Positions 46,301 to 56,110 of a stretch of 62,014 nucleotides of DNA are shown piece after piece; the stretch's first letter is position 1; every line of letters begins with the position of its first letter. Origin of the DNA: Prochlorococcus sp. AG-347-O22 (lineage in GTDB: Bacteria; Cyanobacteriota; Cyanobacteriia; PCC-6307; Cyanobiaceae); NCBI GenBank assembly GCA_003278845.1, contig QCCX01000007.1, positions 1 to 62,014 on the forward strand. Reading direction: 5' to 3'. Under the pieces are notes generated by a model. The model searched no databases, was not told where the DNA came from, and saw only the letters and a program-made list of their open reading frames with translations. The position numbers and the translations under genes are program-made.

Positions 46301-46852
46301 TATTATTTCTCCTCTCCTACTCCAGAATCCTTCAGTTGAAGTTACATTATCCTTCGTATAGCCCAGCAAAGTAAGTTTATTTGCTAATTCTTGAATCTCG
46401 ATTTGACTCCCTTTTTGCAAATCTAACTTGTTTTCAATTAATAGGTTTTTATTTAATAGATGAGGTTGTAGTGATCTCTCAGTTGATATAACAATATTAA
46501 GTTCATTTTTCTCTTTTTTTATTAATTTGGATAAAACAGTAAGTTGACTAAATTCAATCTCTTTGGATTTATTAATTGATGAGTATGGTAGATGTTCTGT
46601 TGGAGGATAATATAAAACTTCTTTATCATTTATACTTTCAAAATAACCAATCCATTTGTAGGCAATTTCAACATTAGGACAAATTAATAATATATTTTTC
46701 CCCTTTTTTTTTGCGATGCTATCTAATATTATTGATTTTGCATATCTACTAGAACCAACAATATTTAATTCATTATTTTTTGAAATTCTTTTTATTAATT
46801 CAGAAGTAATTTGTGAGTTCGAAATATAATCAACTAAAGTATTTAAACTCAT
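43340..46852 (-). CDS. mfd: transcription-repair coupling factor Mfd
   Basis: A 1170-residue DNA translocase. UvrB-like N-terminal module, RNA-polymerase-interacting domain (FIVHKNHGIGKFLKIEK), then a RecG-like helicase core: Walker A CGDVGFGKTEVA, DEEQRFG, TATPIPRTLY, and QLRGRVGRSG. It removes RNA polymerase stalled at DNA lesions and recruits UvrA. The length is normal and all helicase motifs are intact. The C-terminal domain ends the protein. Confidence 0.97.
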   Translation of the reverse strand: MSLNTLVDYISNSQITSELIKRISKNNELNIVGSSRYAKSIILDSIAKKKGKNILLICPNVEIAYKWIGYFESINDKEVLYYPPTEHLPYSSINKSKEIEFSQLTVLSKLIKKEKNELNIVISTERSLQPHLLNKNLLIENKLDLQKGSQIEIQELANKLTLLGYTKDNVTSTEGFWSRRGEIIDIYPVNNEFPIRLEFFDNVIEKIREYDPHTQKTLESINNIEIIQAGFDLLIKDKLNNLSKNNLFNSEDINKNNLDRYLGIIEEEPSNIIDFINRETILVIDELEDCKKFANNWYLDSESNFDNCKYELNENLKNNDINLEAKPNLHLKFDEILNSLGNFNLIKFYEFESKINIDNRFLLNDKRLNSYSKNVGKLSNDINKNIKNNEKVWILSAQPLRTRTLLFEHECNANFLNNPNDIDEAYKSINNSTPLILKNKNNYEIEGFYLPIWKVVLITDKELFSQQSLFNNVFIRRKKRSVNSNINVNKISPGDFIVHKNHGIGKFLKIEKINITGDSRDYLVIQYQDGKISVAADQLGSVNRYRSSGKIKPKINKLGGTEWEKIKEKNKKQIKKVAVDILKLYAKREKLKGYIYPEDGPWQDELEESFPYQPTPDQITAVEEIKSDMESDKPMDRLVCGDVGFGKTEVAVRAIFKAITSGKQVILLAPTTILAQQHWRTISNRFSPYPIKVSLLNRFKTVNERKEIYAGLKNNKIDLVVATHQILGKEIEIKNLGLLVIDEEQRFGVRQKEKIKKIKTNIDVLTLSATPIPRTLYMSLSGLRQMSLLNTPPPSRRSIKTYLSEIDMDVIRTAINQELDRGGQIFYVLPRISDIDQAANKLKNMFPSLKFIVAHGQMNETELENAMIAFNAGEVDLMICTTIIESGLDIPKVNTIIIEDSHKFGLSQLYQLRGRVGRSGVQAHAWLFYPNINKINDASKQRLKAIKDFSELGSGYQLAMKDMEIRGVGSLLGEEQSGKVNAIGYDLYIEMLHEAISEISGQEIPEVNDTQIDLPINAFIPATWILNREEKLQAYKSATECSNNDELTELATDWVNRYGNLPKPVESLIMIMRLKLLAKKCGFNKIKLKKPNILIETKLKNSTFKILKNSLASSVQNKFNFIEGEQLSIITIRGLGVTEIQNQIDQLMLWFDSFEREIRNFDKELLIKRE

Positions 46853-46923
46853 TTATAACTATCAATCTTGATTACAAATATCCGATACATTATATTAGAT
46901 TTTATACTGATTGTGAATAATAT

Positions 46924-47631
46924 TTGATGGATTCAGCCGCAATAAATTCTTTTATACCCACACTAGATCAGGTAGACAGTTGGTACGAAATCTTTACACT
47001 TTTACCAATATTAATTGCTCTAGAATTATTATTATCTGCAGATAATGCTGTAGCACTAGCTTCTCTTACTAAATCCCTAGATAGTGCAGAATTAAGGTCA
47101 AGAGCCTTAAATATTGGTATAACAATATCTTTATTATTTAGAATTATTCTAATCATATTATCTAATGTTCTTCTAAAGTTTATTCTCATTAGAGTTTTTG
47201 CTGGTTTTTATTTAATTTATTTATTCTTCTCTAATGTTTTTTTAAATTCAGATATAGAAAACGCTGAAAATGGGACAGATAATAATAAAAATAATTTTAG
47301 GTTTTTAAGGGTTGTAGCGCTTCTTTCAATTACTGATTTTGCTTTTTCCATAGACAGTATCACTACTGCAGTAGCTATAAGTGATCAATACATATTAATA
47401 ATATTTGGAGCAGTGATTGGAGTATTAGCCTTAAGATTTACATCGGGGATTTTTCTAAAACTTCTTGATATATTTTCTAGATTAGAAAAGGCCGGTTATA
47501 TAGCAATCTTAATAGTTGGGATTAAACTTTTATTAAATACGTTAATTAAAGAATCTATTCTTCCAGACTATTATTTTTATTGTTTGATTCTTTTAGCTTT
47601 CATTTGGGGATTTTCTAAAAAAGAATCTTAA
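46924..47631 (+). CDS. TerC-family integral membrane protein
   Basis: A 235-residue protein with about seven spans. The family motifs are ELLLSADNAVALASLTK and LSITDFAFSIDSITTAVAIS, carrying the conserved acidic and Asn residues. Plant and bacterial relatives act in metal homeostasis or in insertion of thylakoid proteins (chloroplast PDE149/TerC); which applies here is unknown. The frame opens at TTG, with ATG one codon later (46927) the likelier start. Confidence 0.88.
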   Translation: MMDSAAINSFIPTLDQVDSWYEIFTLLPILIALELLLSADNAVALASLTKSLDSAELRSRALNIGITISLLFRIILIILSNVLLKFILIRVFAGFYLIYLFFSNVFLNSDIENAENGTDNNKNNFRFLRVVALLSITDFAFSIDSITTAVAISDQYILIIFGAVIGVLALRFTSGIFLKLLDIFSRLEKAGYIAILIVGIKLLLNTLIKESILPDYYFYCLILLAFIWGFSKKES

Positions 47632-47633
47632 AC

Positions 47634-48620
47634 TTAATCTGAGATATATTCACCTACTGATGGCATTAACTGTTGTATCAATTGATTTTTGCAAGAAATG
47701 TTTTTGCCTTCAAGTTTTGCTTCTAACAAAATAATCGGATCAGTTTTAGTTGAAATTATTATTCCTTCATTTTCTATTACAGCAAGAATAATACCTGGTC
47801 TTGAATAATTGCTCATGAAAAGGTATTTTTCATTTTTAATTTCATCACTACTCAAAACTTTGATTTTAAGTAACTTTAGGTTCTTACCTCTAAAAGTTGT
47901 ATTTGCTCGTGGGTATAATCCTTTTATTTTTTGGGAAATATCAATTGCCTCATTACTCCAATCTACTTTAAAGTCTGATTTTTCAATCATTCTTGCGTAA
48001 GTGATTTCTCTTCCAAGAGTATTTTGATTTGTTAATTGAGAATTAGTATTTTTATTAATATTTTCTTCGATGAAAGAGGTAGCATTTAAAAATAATTTTG
48101 CCGATAAAATGCTAAGTTTTTCCGATAGTGTATTTAAATTATCGTTATTATTTATTTTAATTTTTTCTTCCAACAATATGTCGCCAGTATCTAGTCCCTC
48201 ATTCATTTTCATAATTCCTACACCTGTAAATTCATCGCCTTTTATTAGGGACCATTGAATTGGGGCGGCACCACGCCATCTTGGCAATAATGAAGCATGT
48301 GCGTTCCAACAACCAAATTTTGGGATTTCCAATATCTCTTTGGGTAAAATTTTCCCGTAAGCTATAACAATAAATAAATCACAAGAAAGTGATTTAAGTT
48401 CATTTATAAAATCTATATTGCCCCTGATTTTTTCTGGAGTATAAATTTTTATAGATTCTTTCTCAGCAATGCTTTTTACAGGTGAGGCTATTAATTTATT
48501 TCCCCTAGATCTCTTCTTATCCGGTTGGCTAACTACTGCAATTACCTCGTGCTTAGATTTAATAAAAATATCAAGACTAGGAATTGAATATTCAGGTGTT
48601 CCCCAGAATATAATTCTCAC
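47634..48620 (-). CDS. fmt: methionyl-tRNA formyltransferase
   Basis: A 328-residue enzyme that formylates initiator Met-tRNA. The N-terminal formyltransferase domain holds the SLLPRWRGAAPIQW segment (10-formyl-THF binding and catalytic His). LDTGDIL follows, and the C-terminal OB-like domain runs to the end. Its start overlaps the TldE stop by 4 bp. Its substrate, the initiator tRNA, is also encoded in this window. Confidence 0.96.
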   Translation of the reverse strand: MRIIFWGTPEYSIPSLDIFIKSKHEVIAVVSQPDKKRSRGNKLIASPVKSIAEKESIKIYTPEKIRGNIDFINELKSLSCDLFIVIAYGKILPKEILEIPKFGCWNAHASLLPRWRGAAPIQWSLIKGDEFTGVGIMKMNEGLDTGDILLEEKIKINNNDNLNTLSEKLSILSAKLFLNATSFIEENINKNTNSQLTNQNTLGREITYARMIEKSDFKVDWSNEAIDISQKIKGLYPRANTTFRGKNLKLLKIKVLSSDEIKNEKYLFMSNYSRPGIILAVIENEGIIISTKTDPIILLEAKLEGKNISCKNQLIQQLMPSVGEYISD

Positions 48621-49969
48621 GCGTCACCAGTTATTGATAATTCATCTACCCATATATGTGGAGAAATTCCACTTGTTGTTAACTCCTGGCTTGATTCAAT
48701 ATTTATTATATTTTTCAAAAGATATTTGATATCCCCTGCTACGGTGGCAGATTCTATTGAGATTTTATTACCGTTTTTGTAGAGCCATCCATCAAATGGA
48801 AGAGAAAATGAACCTTGACTTGCTCTGACACCTGCATGGATTGCATTTAACTCTTCTATATAAACAAATTCTCCTTCATAGGTAGAGTGATCTAGTGATG
48901 TTTTTAGATCAAAGTTTTCTTCTGATTTTTCAACTACGATCCAATCAGGAGATACTGAGACTTTTGATCCTAGTCCAGCGTGGCCAGTGGGAGTTGTTTT
49001 AAATATTCTTGCAGTTGATTCGGAATGTATAAAATTTTCAATTCTACCTCTGTTAATTAGACATAGTCTTTTGGTTGGGGTTCCCTCTCCATCAAATGGT
49101 GTTGAAGAAATATTCTTTTCGTGAAGGCCATCATCATAAATATTAAGTGCTTCTGTAGATAGTTTCTCTCCGATTGAATTTTTATTAGATAAGCTCACTC
49201 CATCTATGATGCTTCTAGCATTAAACATTGAGCTGAAGGCGTTAATGATAGTTAAAAACGACTCTGGGGAAAAACATATTAAATACTTATCAGTTTTAAT
49301 AGATGAATAATTTAAATGAGAAATTGTTTTATTTGAAGCTTCTTTAATACACGACTCTATATCTATATCATCAGCTCCATATCCAAGTTTTACGGAACCT
49401 GAACTACGAGGCTTCTTATTTTTCTCTTCTGCTCTTGCATATAAATATAGTGCTGCTTGACTTTTGGAATAACTTCGAAAGGCACCCTCACTATTTGCAT
49501 AAACTCTCTCAAAGAAACTCTCAGATAAACCATTATATGGAACAGATTTTATGGATTCATGACTTTCTAATAGTTTTACTTCCGCTTCTCTTAAAACTGT
49601 AAGTAATTTTTTTATTCCAACAGGATTTCTTTTTCTAACTTCCTTAACTTTAATGGGATCCTTCGCTAGTGGTGAAAATTCTGTGGATTCATTCTTATTG
49701 CCGAAATCAGAAGCTATATTGGCTTGCTTAAGAGCCTTTTTAATACCTGATTCACTAATATCACTTGTTGTAGTAATACCAACTAGATTAGATTGATTCC
49801 AAACTCTTATAGTTAAAATTTGCTTTTGTGATGCTTTAAGTTGTTTAGCCTCTCCCTTATCTACTTGCACAGAATAATCATTAGAGAAGCTTGCTCCATA
49901 ATCCCATTTTTTAAGATTTAGGAAATCTGCAGCTTTTGAGATTTGAGTTGTGATTTCTCTTGAATTCAT
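48617..49969 (-). CDS. tldE: TldE/PmbA-type metalloprotease subunit
   Basis: A 450-residue partner of TldD. It lacks the HExxxH site but has the PmbA architecture: an N-terminal ANSEGAFRSYSKSQ segment, then TPFDGEGTPTKRLCLINRG, and the C-terminal HAGVRASQGSFSLPFDGWLYKNG. TldD/TldE pairs degrade unfolded or modified peptides. It follows TldD by a 3-bp gap, so they are co-transcribed with fmt. Confidence 0.92.
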   Translation of the reverse strand: MNSREITTQISKAADFLNLKKWDYGASFSNDYSVQVDKGEAKQLKASQKQILTIRVWNQSNLVGITTTSDISESGIKKALKQANIASDFGNKNESTEFSPLAKDPIKVKEVRKRNPVGIKKLLTVLREAEVKLLESHESIKSVPYNGLSESFFERVYANSEGAFRSYSKSQAALYLYARAEEKNKKPRSSGSVKLGYGADDIDIESCIKEASNKTISHLNYSSIKTDKYLICFSPESFLTIINAFSSMFNARSIIDGVSLSNKNSIGEKLSTEALNIYDDGLHEKNISSTPFDGEGTPTKRLCLINRGRIENFIHSESTARIFKTTPTGHAGLGSKVSVSPDWIVVEKSEENFDLKTSLDHSTYEGEFVYIEELNAIHAGVRASQGSFSLPFDGWLYKNGNKISIESATVAGDIKYLLKNIINIESSQELTTSGISPHIWVDELSITGDA

Positions 49970-49972
49970 ATC

Positions 49973-51394
49973 CTATCTTCCGCCAACAGTGATTGAATCA
50001 ACCTTAATATGAGGTTGGCCAACAGTTACGTTGACACTTCCACTAATGGATCCACAGAATCCAGGAGCCAATTCGAGATCATTTCCGCACATTGATATTT
50101 TTGGCATAACTTCTTTAGCCTCACCAATCAATGTTGCACCCTTTACTGGACTAGTTAATTTTCCATTTTTAATAAGATATCCTTCTTCAACCGCAAAATT
50201 AAATTGTCCTGTAGCACCTACACTGCCACCACCCATTGATTTGCAGTAAAGACCTTCACTAATACTATTGATTAAATCCTCTTTCGAGTGCTCACCTTTA
50301 GCTATATAAGTATTTCTCATTCTTGAAGCAGCAGCAAAAGAATAATTTTGTCTTCTTCCGCTTCCTGTTCTTTTATGACCAGTTCTTAATTCACCTGCCC
50401 TGTCAGATATGAATTTTTTTAAAATTCCATCTTCAATAAGAACTGATTTTTCGGGTTCCATACCTTCATCATCTACTGATAATGAACCGAAGGATCCTTC
50501 TGATATACCTTCATCTATTGCTGTTACAGATTCATGTGCAATTTTTTCATTCAATTTATTCTCAAATGGTGTTGTTCCTCTCTCTATTTGAGTAGTTTCA
50601 AGTAAATGACCACAGGCTTCATGGAATATAACGCCACCAAATTTATTAGCTAATACAACAGGCATTTGTCCTGCATCAACATAATCTGCGTACAACATGT
50701 TCATTGAACTTTCAAACACATCATTAGCTGCTTTTTCGTGATCCCATAATCTAAATTCATTGGGCATTCCTGACGATCCGAATCTTCTACTTCCACTAGA
50801 TCTATATTGGGCATCACTTGCAATTACGTTGAGACCAACTGTTTGATGCAATCTAATATCTGAGACATAGGTTCCGTCACTGGAGGCTATAATTACTTCT
50901 TGAAGATTTCTTGAGTAACTTCCTTTTCTAGTTATTATTTTATTATTTTTTTTTAAAGACTTGGTGCTAACTAGTAGTTTTTCACTTATCTCATGAATAG
51001 ATGGAACTTCATTTATCCATTTTTTCTTGGATAAACTATAGTCCCTATGTTTATTTAAGCCGTTAAATACTTCTCTTTTGTTGTCTGTTATGTCTAACAT
51101 CTCTATAGCCTGAGATACCGATCTCATCAAGCCATGCTTTGTTAAATCATTTGTACTTACAAATCCATCCTTTTGTCCTTTGAAGATTCTAATGCCAGCA
51201 CCCCTTCCAAATGATGGACTTACACTTGTAATAAAATCTTCTTCTGCTAAAACGCTTGAGTTGTCAGTATTCTCTATAAATATTTCTACAAAATCAGCAC
51301 CAAGTCCAATTCCATAGAAAATGATTTCTTCTAATAAATCTTTATTGCAACTACCAAAAATGATTTCATTTGATTTGATTTGTGACGAAAGCAT
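49973..51394 (-). CDS. tldD: TldD metalloprotease
   Basis: A 473-residue peptidase subunit. The zinc site is FHEACGHLLE in GVIFHEACGH, matching the TldD motif HExxxH. The C-terminal DLELAPGFCGSISGSV and VTVGQPHIKVDSITVGG are typical. It forms a heterodimer with TldE that breaks down extended peptides. First gene of the tldD-tldE-fmt operon. Confidence 0.95.
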   Translation of the reverse strand: MLSSQIKSNEIIFGSCNKDLLEEIIFYGIGLGADFVEIFIENTDNSSVLAEEDFITSVSPSFGRGAGIRIFKGQKDGFVSTNDLTKHGLMRSVSQAIEMLDITDNKREVFNGLNKHRDYSLSKKKWINEVPSIHEISEKLLVSTKSLKKNNKIITRKGSYSRNLQEVIIASSDGTYVSDIRLHQTVGLNVIASDAQYRSSGSRRFGSSGMPNEFRLWDHEKAANDVFESSMNMLYADYVDAGQMPVVLANKFGGVIFHEACGHLLETTQIERGTTPFENKLNEKIAHESVTAIDEGISEGSFGSLSVDDEGMEPEKSVLIEDGILKKFISDRAGELRTGHKRTGSGRRQNYSFAAASRMRNTYIAKGEHSKEDLINSISEGLYCKSMGGGSVGATGQFNFAVEEGYLIKNGKLTSPVKGATLIGEAKEVMPKISMCGNDLELAPGFCGSISGSVNVTVGQPHIKVDSITVGGR

Positions 51395-51425
51395 ATGATT
51401 CTATAAATCTTCTCTGTATTAAAGA

Positions 51426-52598
51426 TTATCTAATCGAAGGTTGGAAATCTTTGCTATCTAGAGGTTTTAATAAGTATAGTCTTAATAACTGGTAACCGTT
51501 TGATAAATATTTAGGCAATTTTTTAAAAGTTTTAGATACTTTATTTCCATCACTGTTTGCAATATCGGAAAGAACCTTATTATTCTCTACTATTTTATCT
51601 AATCTTCCATAAAAAGATTTATCATAAACGTCCATTACTACAGGGAAAACTCTAGCTGCAGTTTCATTTGTTTTATTAATAACAAACTGGTCGTAATCTC
51701 TCGCATCTAAACCTAAAGAACTGTAGAAATCTTTTTTAATTCCCAAATCCCTTGCATACATAGTTGCGAATACAGCTAATAGAAAGAACCTAGACCATAA
51801 CTTGGATGTTAATGGAAGATTATTCAAAAAATATCTAAACCTATGGAAGTAGTCGAATAATGGGTGTGTAAAAGTAGAGCCGCCAATGGTAATTTTTTGG
51901 CTTAAAGATTTAACAGTACGTGGCTGTGCTTTCATTAATGCGTCAAAGAAATCCCCATGTCTATTTTCATCTTGACACCAATTTTCAAAGTAATTAAAGA
52001 GTGGAAAAATTTTGCTATCAGGGTTCTTTTCGAGATGCCTATAAATTGCTATGTATCTCCAATAACCTATTTTTTCGGATAAATAAGTAGCATAAAAAAT
52101 ACTTCTTGGAGGGAAATAAGTGTAATCTTTATTGGCTGTTAAAAAACCTAAATCTAACTGAAGTCCAAAGTCACTCATTGATTTATTTAAAAAACCTGCA
52201 TGTCTTGCTTCATCTCTGGCCATATGAGCAAAACATTCAGCAAGTAGAGGGTTTTTGACTTTAATTCTCTTACTAAGTTCCTTGTAAAGTAAAAAACCTG
52301 AAAATTCTGATGTACAACTTCCCTCGAGAAAATCAACAAAAAGCTCTCTTGTCTCAGGATCTAATTTTTCTGCAGCGCCTTCAAATTCACTATTTCTTAC
52401 AAAATGATGTCTATTGTAATCTTTCCTAAATTCCTCACAAATAGCTTCCAATTCCTCCTCGTTTATTGATAAATCCATATTTTCCATAGCCTCAAAGTCG
52501 GTTGTATAGAATCTTGGGGACAAAATTGTTTCTTTTGCTGGAATCTTTCCATTATTAATATCTTTTTTATTTTTTGATTCAACAGTTGATTGAGCCAT
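51426..52598 (-). CDS. acsF: Mg-protoporphyrin IX monomethyl ester oxidative cyclase
   Basis: A 390-residue di-iron monooxygenase that forms the fifth ring of chlorophyll. The di-iron ligand segments are visible as [16 protein letters not shown] and [18 protein letters not shown], and a long C-terminal [18 protein letters not shown] region follows. The single copy and length are normal. It acts with Ycf54 and NADPH-linked electron donors in the aerobic pathway. Together with chlH it gives two chlorophyll steps in this window. Confidence 0.97.
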   Translation of the reverse strand: MAQSTVESKNKKDINNGKIPAKETILSPRFYTTDFEAMENMDLSINEEELEAICEEFRKDYNRHHFVRNSEFEGAAEKLDPETRELFVDFLEGSCTSEFSGFLLYKELSKRIKVKNPLLAECFAHMARDEARHAGFLNKSMSDFGLQLDLGFLTANKDYTYFPPRSIFYATYLSEKIGYWRYIAIYRHLEKNPDSKIFPLFNYFENWCQDENRHGDFFDALMKAQPRTVKSLSQKITIGGSTFTHPLFDYFHRFRYFLNNLPLTSKLWSRFFLLAVFATMYARDLGIKKDFYSSLGLDARDYDQFVINKTNETAARVFPVVMDVYDKSFYGRLDKIVENNKVLSDIANSDGNKVSKTFKKLPKYLSNGYQLLRLYLLKPLDSKDFQPSIR

Positions 52599-52678
52599 TT
52601 TTTATTGGGTTTATTAATTCTATTATTTACTATGATTTGTATTTTCGAGGGAAAAGTTAACTTGGTGTTATTGTTTTT

Positions 52679-53245
52679 CTAATTAACTCCTATTAACTTT
52701 TGCCCATTCAATCTTTGAAGTACTCTTGAAATTATTAATTTTAGGGTAATTCTTTTTTCGTCAATAAGAAAGGATTCAATAATACTGGGTTGTTGATTAG
52801 GTTTTGATAAAGAAATACTTTTTAATGAACTAATGTCATCCTTCTCAAAGGATAACCAAAAGTTACATATATCTTTAATTTCACAATTTATTACCCAACA
52901 TTTATCTCCTGCAATAGGTCTATTTGTGTTGGTGAGGTTAATATTGTTTATTTCTAATCCTCTTTGATTAATTTCCTCAGTAAGTGAAGGAATTAAGTGC
53001 ATGTTAATAAATTCTTGGAAAGGCTTTTTCTCTACTGGGAGTTCTTTTTTTGGTTTTGTTATAGGTTTTTCGGGAGTATTAATTTCATTTTTTATAACAA
53101 CTTTAGTAGCAGAATCAGCTTTATTTAAATCCATATTTATAACTTTTTCTGATTTAGGTCCTTTTATTTCCTGAGAGTTTGATTTAGTAGTGTTGTCAGA
53201 TATTTCTTTATTTAATTCATTATTTTTGTCTAAATTTTCTTCCAT
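52679..53245 (-). CDS. DUF2996 protein
   Basis: About 188 residues from MEENLDKNNELNK; the ORF extends seven codons upstream. The N-terminal 70 residues are Lys/Glu-rich and disordered-looking. The conserved core is PFQEFINMHLIPSLTEEI, DKCWVINCEIKDI, and the end SFLIDEKRITLKLIIS and LQRLNGQKL. This is the cyanobacterial/plastid DUF2996 (Lpa-type) family. Not further assignable. Confidence 0.75.
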   Translation of the reverse strand: MEENLDKNNELNKEISDNTTKSNSQEIKGPKSEKVINMDLNKADSATKVVIKNEINTPEKPITKPKKELPVEKKPFQEFINMHLIPSLTEEINQRGLEINNINLTNTNRPIAGDKCWVINCEIKDICNFWLSFEKDDISSLKSISLSKPNQQPSIIESFLIDEKRITLKLIISRVLQRLNGQKLIGVN

Positions 53246-53305
53246 AAAAATAACTATTTTTTCCATTATAAATTAAAAAAACATTTTTTAAATTAATTTA
53301 TTTTT

Positions 53306-53749
53306 CTACCAATCATTATCAGCATTATCCCAATCATCTTTAATATCTTGATTTGAATAACTTTGATCTTTTTTAAAATTATTATCATTCATATTTTTGA
53401 CTACTCTGTAATTAACAGAAATTGTTGGTTGAGTTTCTCTAATATCCCTTTGTGGCGGCATCTCAACGTTTGGTTCCATTTCTTCCTCATTTTTATTAGA
53501 AACAAAATCATCTTCAACATTTTCGAAAGTTTTTTTTCTGAAACTAGTACTAGTAATTGTTGTATTTAATAAAGTGCTTACAAATAAACCAGAAAAAAAC
53601 GAAATATTGATTAACTTACCTATACTTACTTCTTGGAGAGTCCATTTAAAGTATCTAAATGAAGTCTTCTGATTATTATTTTTATATAATAAAATTTGAA
53701 AAATTATTATTAAAAAAAGTGTTAAAAGTAAATATTTTTTCTTAAACAT
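53306..53749 (-). CDS. membrane protein, unknown
   Basis: A 147-residue protein with an N-terminal span or signal anchor (KYLLLTLFLIIIFQILLY) and a second span around residues 48-64. The C-terminal 70 residues are acidic and disordered-looking with EEEMEPNVEMPPQRD and an Asp/Asn-rich end. It lies between the RNase II-like gene and the DUF2996 gene. No family recognised. Confidence 0.6.
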   Translation of the reverse strand: MFKKKYLLLTLFLIIIFQILLYKNNNQKTSFRYFKWTLQEVSIGKLINISFFSGLFVSTLLNTTITSTSFRKKTFENVEDDFVSNKNEEEMEPNVEMPPQRDIRETQPTISVNYRVVKNMNDNNFKKDQSYSNQDIKDDWDNADNDW

Positions 53750-53815
53750 AATTATAAAAAGTTATCTTAAATTTTTTTGGTTAATTTTTCCATAATATAT
53801 TTTGTGAAAATTTAT

Positions 53816-56038
53816 TTATGTTAATTCTAAATCAATTTGATATTTAAGAATGTCGACTTTTATTATTTTTACTTCTATTGCATCTCCAACTTTATATGAT
53901 TTTTTAGATTTTCTACCAATCAATAAATTTTGCCTTGACCTGTATTCATACCAATCATTATTAAGAGTGCTTACGTGTACTAAACCCTCTACATTTAGTT
54001 CCGATATCTCAACAAAGAAACCATATGTTTGCACTGATAAAATAAACCCATTATAAATATTACCTAGTAATTTTTCTGCTATTCTTACTTTTTTTATATT
54101 TATCATATTAGATTTATATTGGTTAACTTTGTACTTGAATTCATTAAGTTTATCTATCACAAACTTGTTAAATAATATTTCTAAATTTTTTGAAATTGAT
54201 GAATTAAATATATCCCAATTTACTAGGTCTAATGAATTACTTTCCGATATATTGATTGGATCAATATTATTTTTCTTTGATTTCTTACCGTTTATTATCA
54301 TATTAAAAATACAGTACTGGTTAATAAGATTAGTAAAGTCAAATCCAGGAATTGTCCATGGAGAAATAAATAATTTTTCTGATTCATCATTATCAGGATC
54401 TTTAGATATCAACCTTATTTCATTGTCCTTAAATTCATTAATTAGAAGTTTATGTAAGATTCTTTTTTTATCATCATCGCCACATAAGTTAATTACTTGA
54501 CTAAATGTCAAATTACCATCTTCATTAAGCTCTATATCATTATCAATAAATTCTGAATATTTGATCATTTCATTTGCATTAACATAATCCATTCCATTTG
54601 AGAGATGTCCGGCGCTTTTTAAGCCATATTGATTTGAATGTTTGAACCATATTAAATTAGCTTCATATAGTATTGGTGAAAGGTAAGTTTGGCAATCTTC
54701 TTTATTTAATGATTCAAAATATCCTTTTGAATATTCAGCTGGATTGTGAATAAAAAATTCTTCAAGTGACTCAATTTTATTAAGTGGTGCAGGAATCTCA
54801 ACCTTACCCTCCAAAAGATGTTTTTGTCTGAATGAAGAAGAAATTTCAAGTATTTTATCTAAATCGTCGATATATTCTTTTATAGGTTTTAATACCCGAG
54901 AGGTTATCCTTGATTTACTTTTTCTAGATAGAAGCGCTTCAGTATGATCACTACCTACATTAAGAGTGCATTTTACTAAAGTAAGATGGAATGACCAATC
55001 AATTATTTCATTATCACTATTTAAATGCATACAGAGGCTTATCGCTTCATTCTTTTCACCAACTTTAAATTCAGAATCATTTCTTATGGCTTCACTAAGG
55101 TAGTTTTGCCAATCATTTAATAAGGGTAATGATTCAAATCCTTTAAATAATATTTCTAGAGATTTTTTACTATTTAGGTCTACTCTTTCTGCAAGGTTAT
55201 TTGTATGTATCCATAATTTAGTACTTTTATTTTTCCCCTGATCTATTTGAATCATTGGGAGCATTGGAGAATTATTAGAATTCCAACTTTTGAACAAATA
55301 AGAGTTTTTATCTGTAAGGTCTATCCTCTCCCTTTGTTCTATTTTTTTTGATTCAATATGATTTAAATTATATGAATTAACGATATTGCTTTTAGATAAA
55401 ACAAAGTCTGTATCATATTCCTCATTATTATGAAGTTTTAGTTCTTGTATTACATGACCTAGTCCTTCTTCTTGACCTATTGGAAATCTATCAATCTCAA
55501 CTTTTACTATATTCTTTTTGTCTGGATTGAAAGTGTATTTTTTATTCTCTTTTGGAAGTTTTATTTTAGAAAGGATCCTATCGTCTATTGGGATTGCATA
55601 TACATCGTTGTTCTTTATTTCTACTTTAGAAAGAAGTATTTGATTTGATCTTTCAAGAATACAATCAACTATTCCTTCAGGTGATCTTCTTCTATAACCC
55701 TCTTTTATTATCCTTACTAAAACTTTATCTCCATTCCATGCATAGTTAAGTAGATTTTCTTTAATGTAGATATCTTCTTTGTCATTTCCTCTTACGGCGA
55801 AGCAATAACCTTTGCTACTACATCTTATTTTGGCTACAAGATGATCATTGTCCTTTATGCAAATATATTCATCATTTTCATTTTTATTAATTATTTCAAG
55901 TTTTTCCAGAGCTGTTAAAGCAATATCTAATTTATCCTTATCAGATTTCTTTGTTATTTTTAATAATCTGCATAATTTTTTATATTCTAACCCTTCTGAC
56001 TGATTAAGATTATCAATTATTGAAGATGATGTGAACAT
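53816..56038 (-). CDS. RNase II-family (RNB/Zam-like) protein with degenerate active site
   Basis: A 740-residue protein laid out like RNase II/R: N-terminal OB domains, a central RNB-like region, and a C-terminal S1 domain (NIYNGFILSVQTYGFFVEI, EGLVHVSTL). At the catalytic position, D266 in MIQIDQGKNKS is kept, but the rest of the usual DxxxxxDxDD cluster aligns to S272, K274 and L275. The RNB fold context (HTNNLAE, SRKSKSR) is recognisable but diverged. It may be an RNA-binding, non-exonucleolytic protein. Cyanobacteria have a Zam protein in this family. Confidence 0.75.
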   Translation of the reverse strand: MFTSSSIIDNLNQSEGLEYKKLCRLLKITKKSDKDKLDIALTALEKLEIINKNENDEYICIKDNDHLVAKIRCSSKGYCFAVRGNDKEDIYIKENLLNYAWNGDKVLVRIIKEGYRRRSPEGIVDCILERSNQILLSKVEIKNNDVYAIPIDDRILSKIKLPKENKKYTFNPDKKNIVKVEIDRFPIGQEEGLGHVIQELKLHNNEEYDTDFVLSKSNIVNSYNLNHIESKKIEQRERIDLTDKNSYLFKSWNSNNSPMLPMIQIDQGKNKSTKLWIHTNNLAERVDLNSKKSLEILFKGFESLPLLNDWQNYLSEAIRNDSEFKVGEKNEAISLCMHLNSDNEIIDWSFHLTLVKCTLNVGSDHTEALLSRKSKSRITSRVLKPIKEYIDDLDKILEISSSFRQKHLLEGKVEIPAPLNKIESLEEFFIHNPAEYSKGYFESLNKEDCQTYLSPILYEANLIWFKHSNQYGLKSAGHLSNGMDYVNANEMIKYSEFIDNDIELNEDGNLTFSQVINLCGDDDKKRILHKLLINEFKDNEIRLISKDPDNDESEKLFISPWTIPGFDFTNLINQYCIFNMIINGKKSKKNNIDPINISESNSLDLVNWDIFNSSISKNLEILFNKFVIDKLNEFKYKVNQYKSNMINIKKVRIAEKLLGNIYNGFILSVQTYGFFVEISELNVEGLVHVSTLNNDWYEYRSRQNLLIGRKSKKSYKVGDAIEVKIIKVDILKYQIDLELT

Positions 56039-56110
56039 GATCTAAATGAAATTATAAATAAATTTATGGGTATACACTTCATTATTACACCTTATTATCC
56101 AAGCTTAAAA

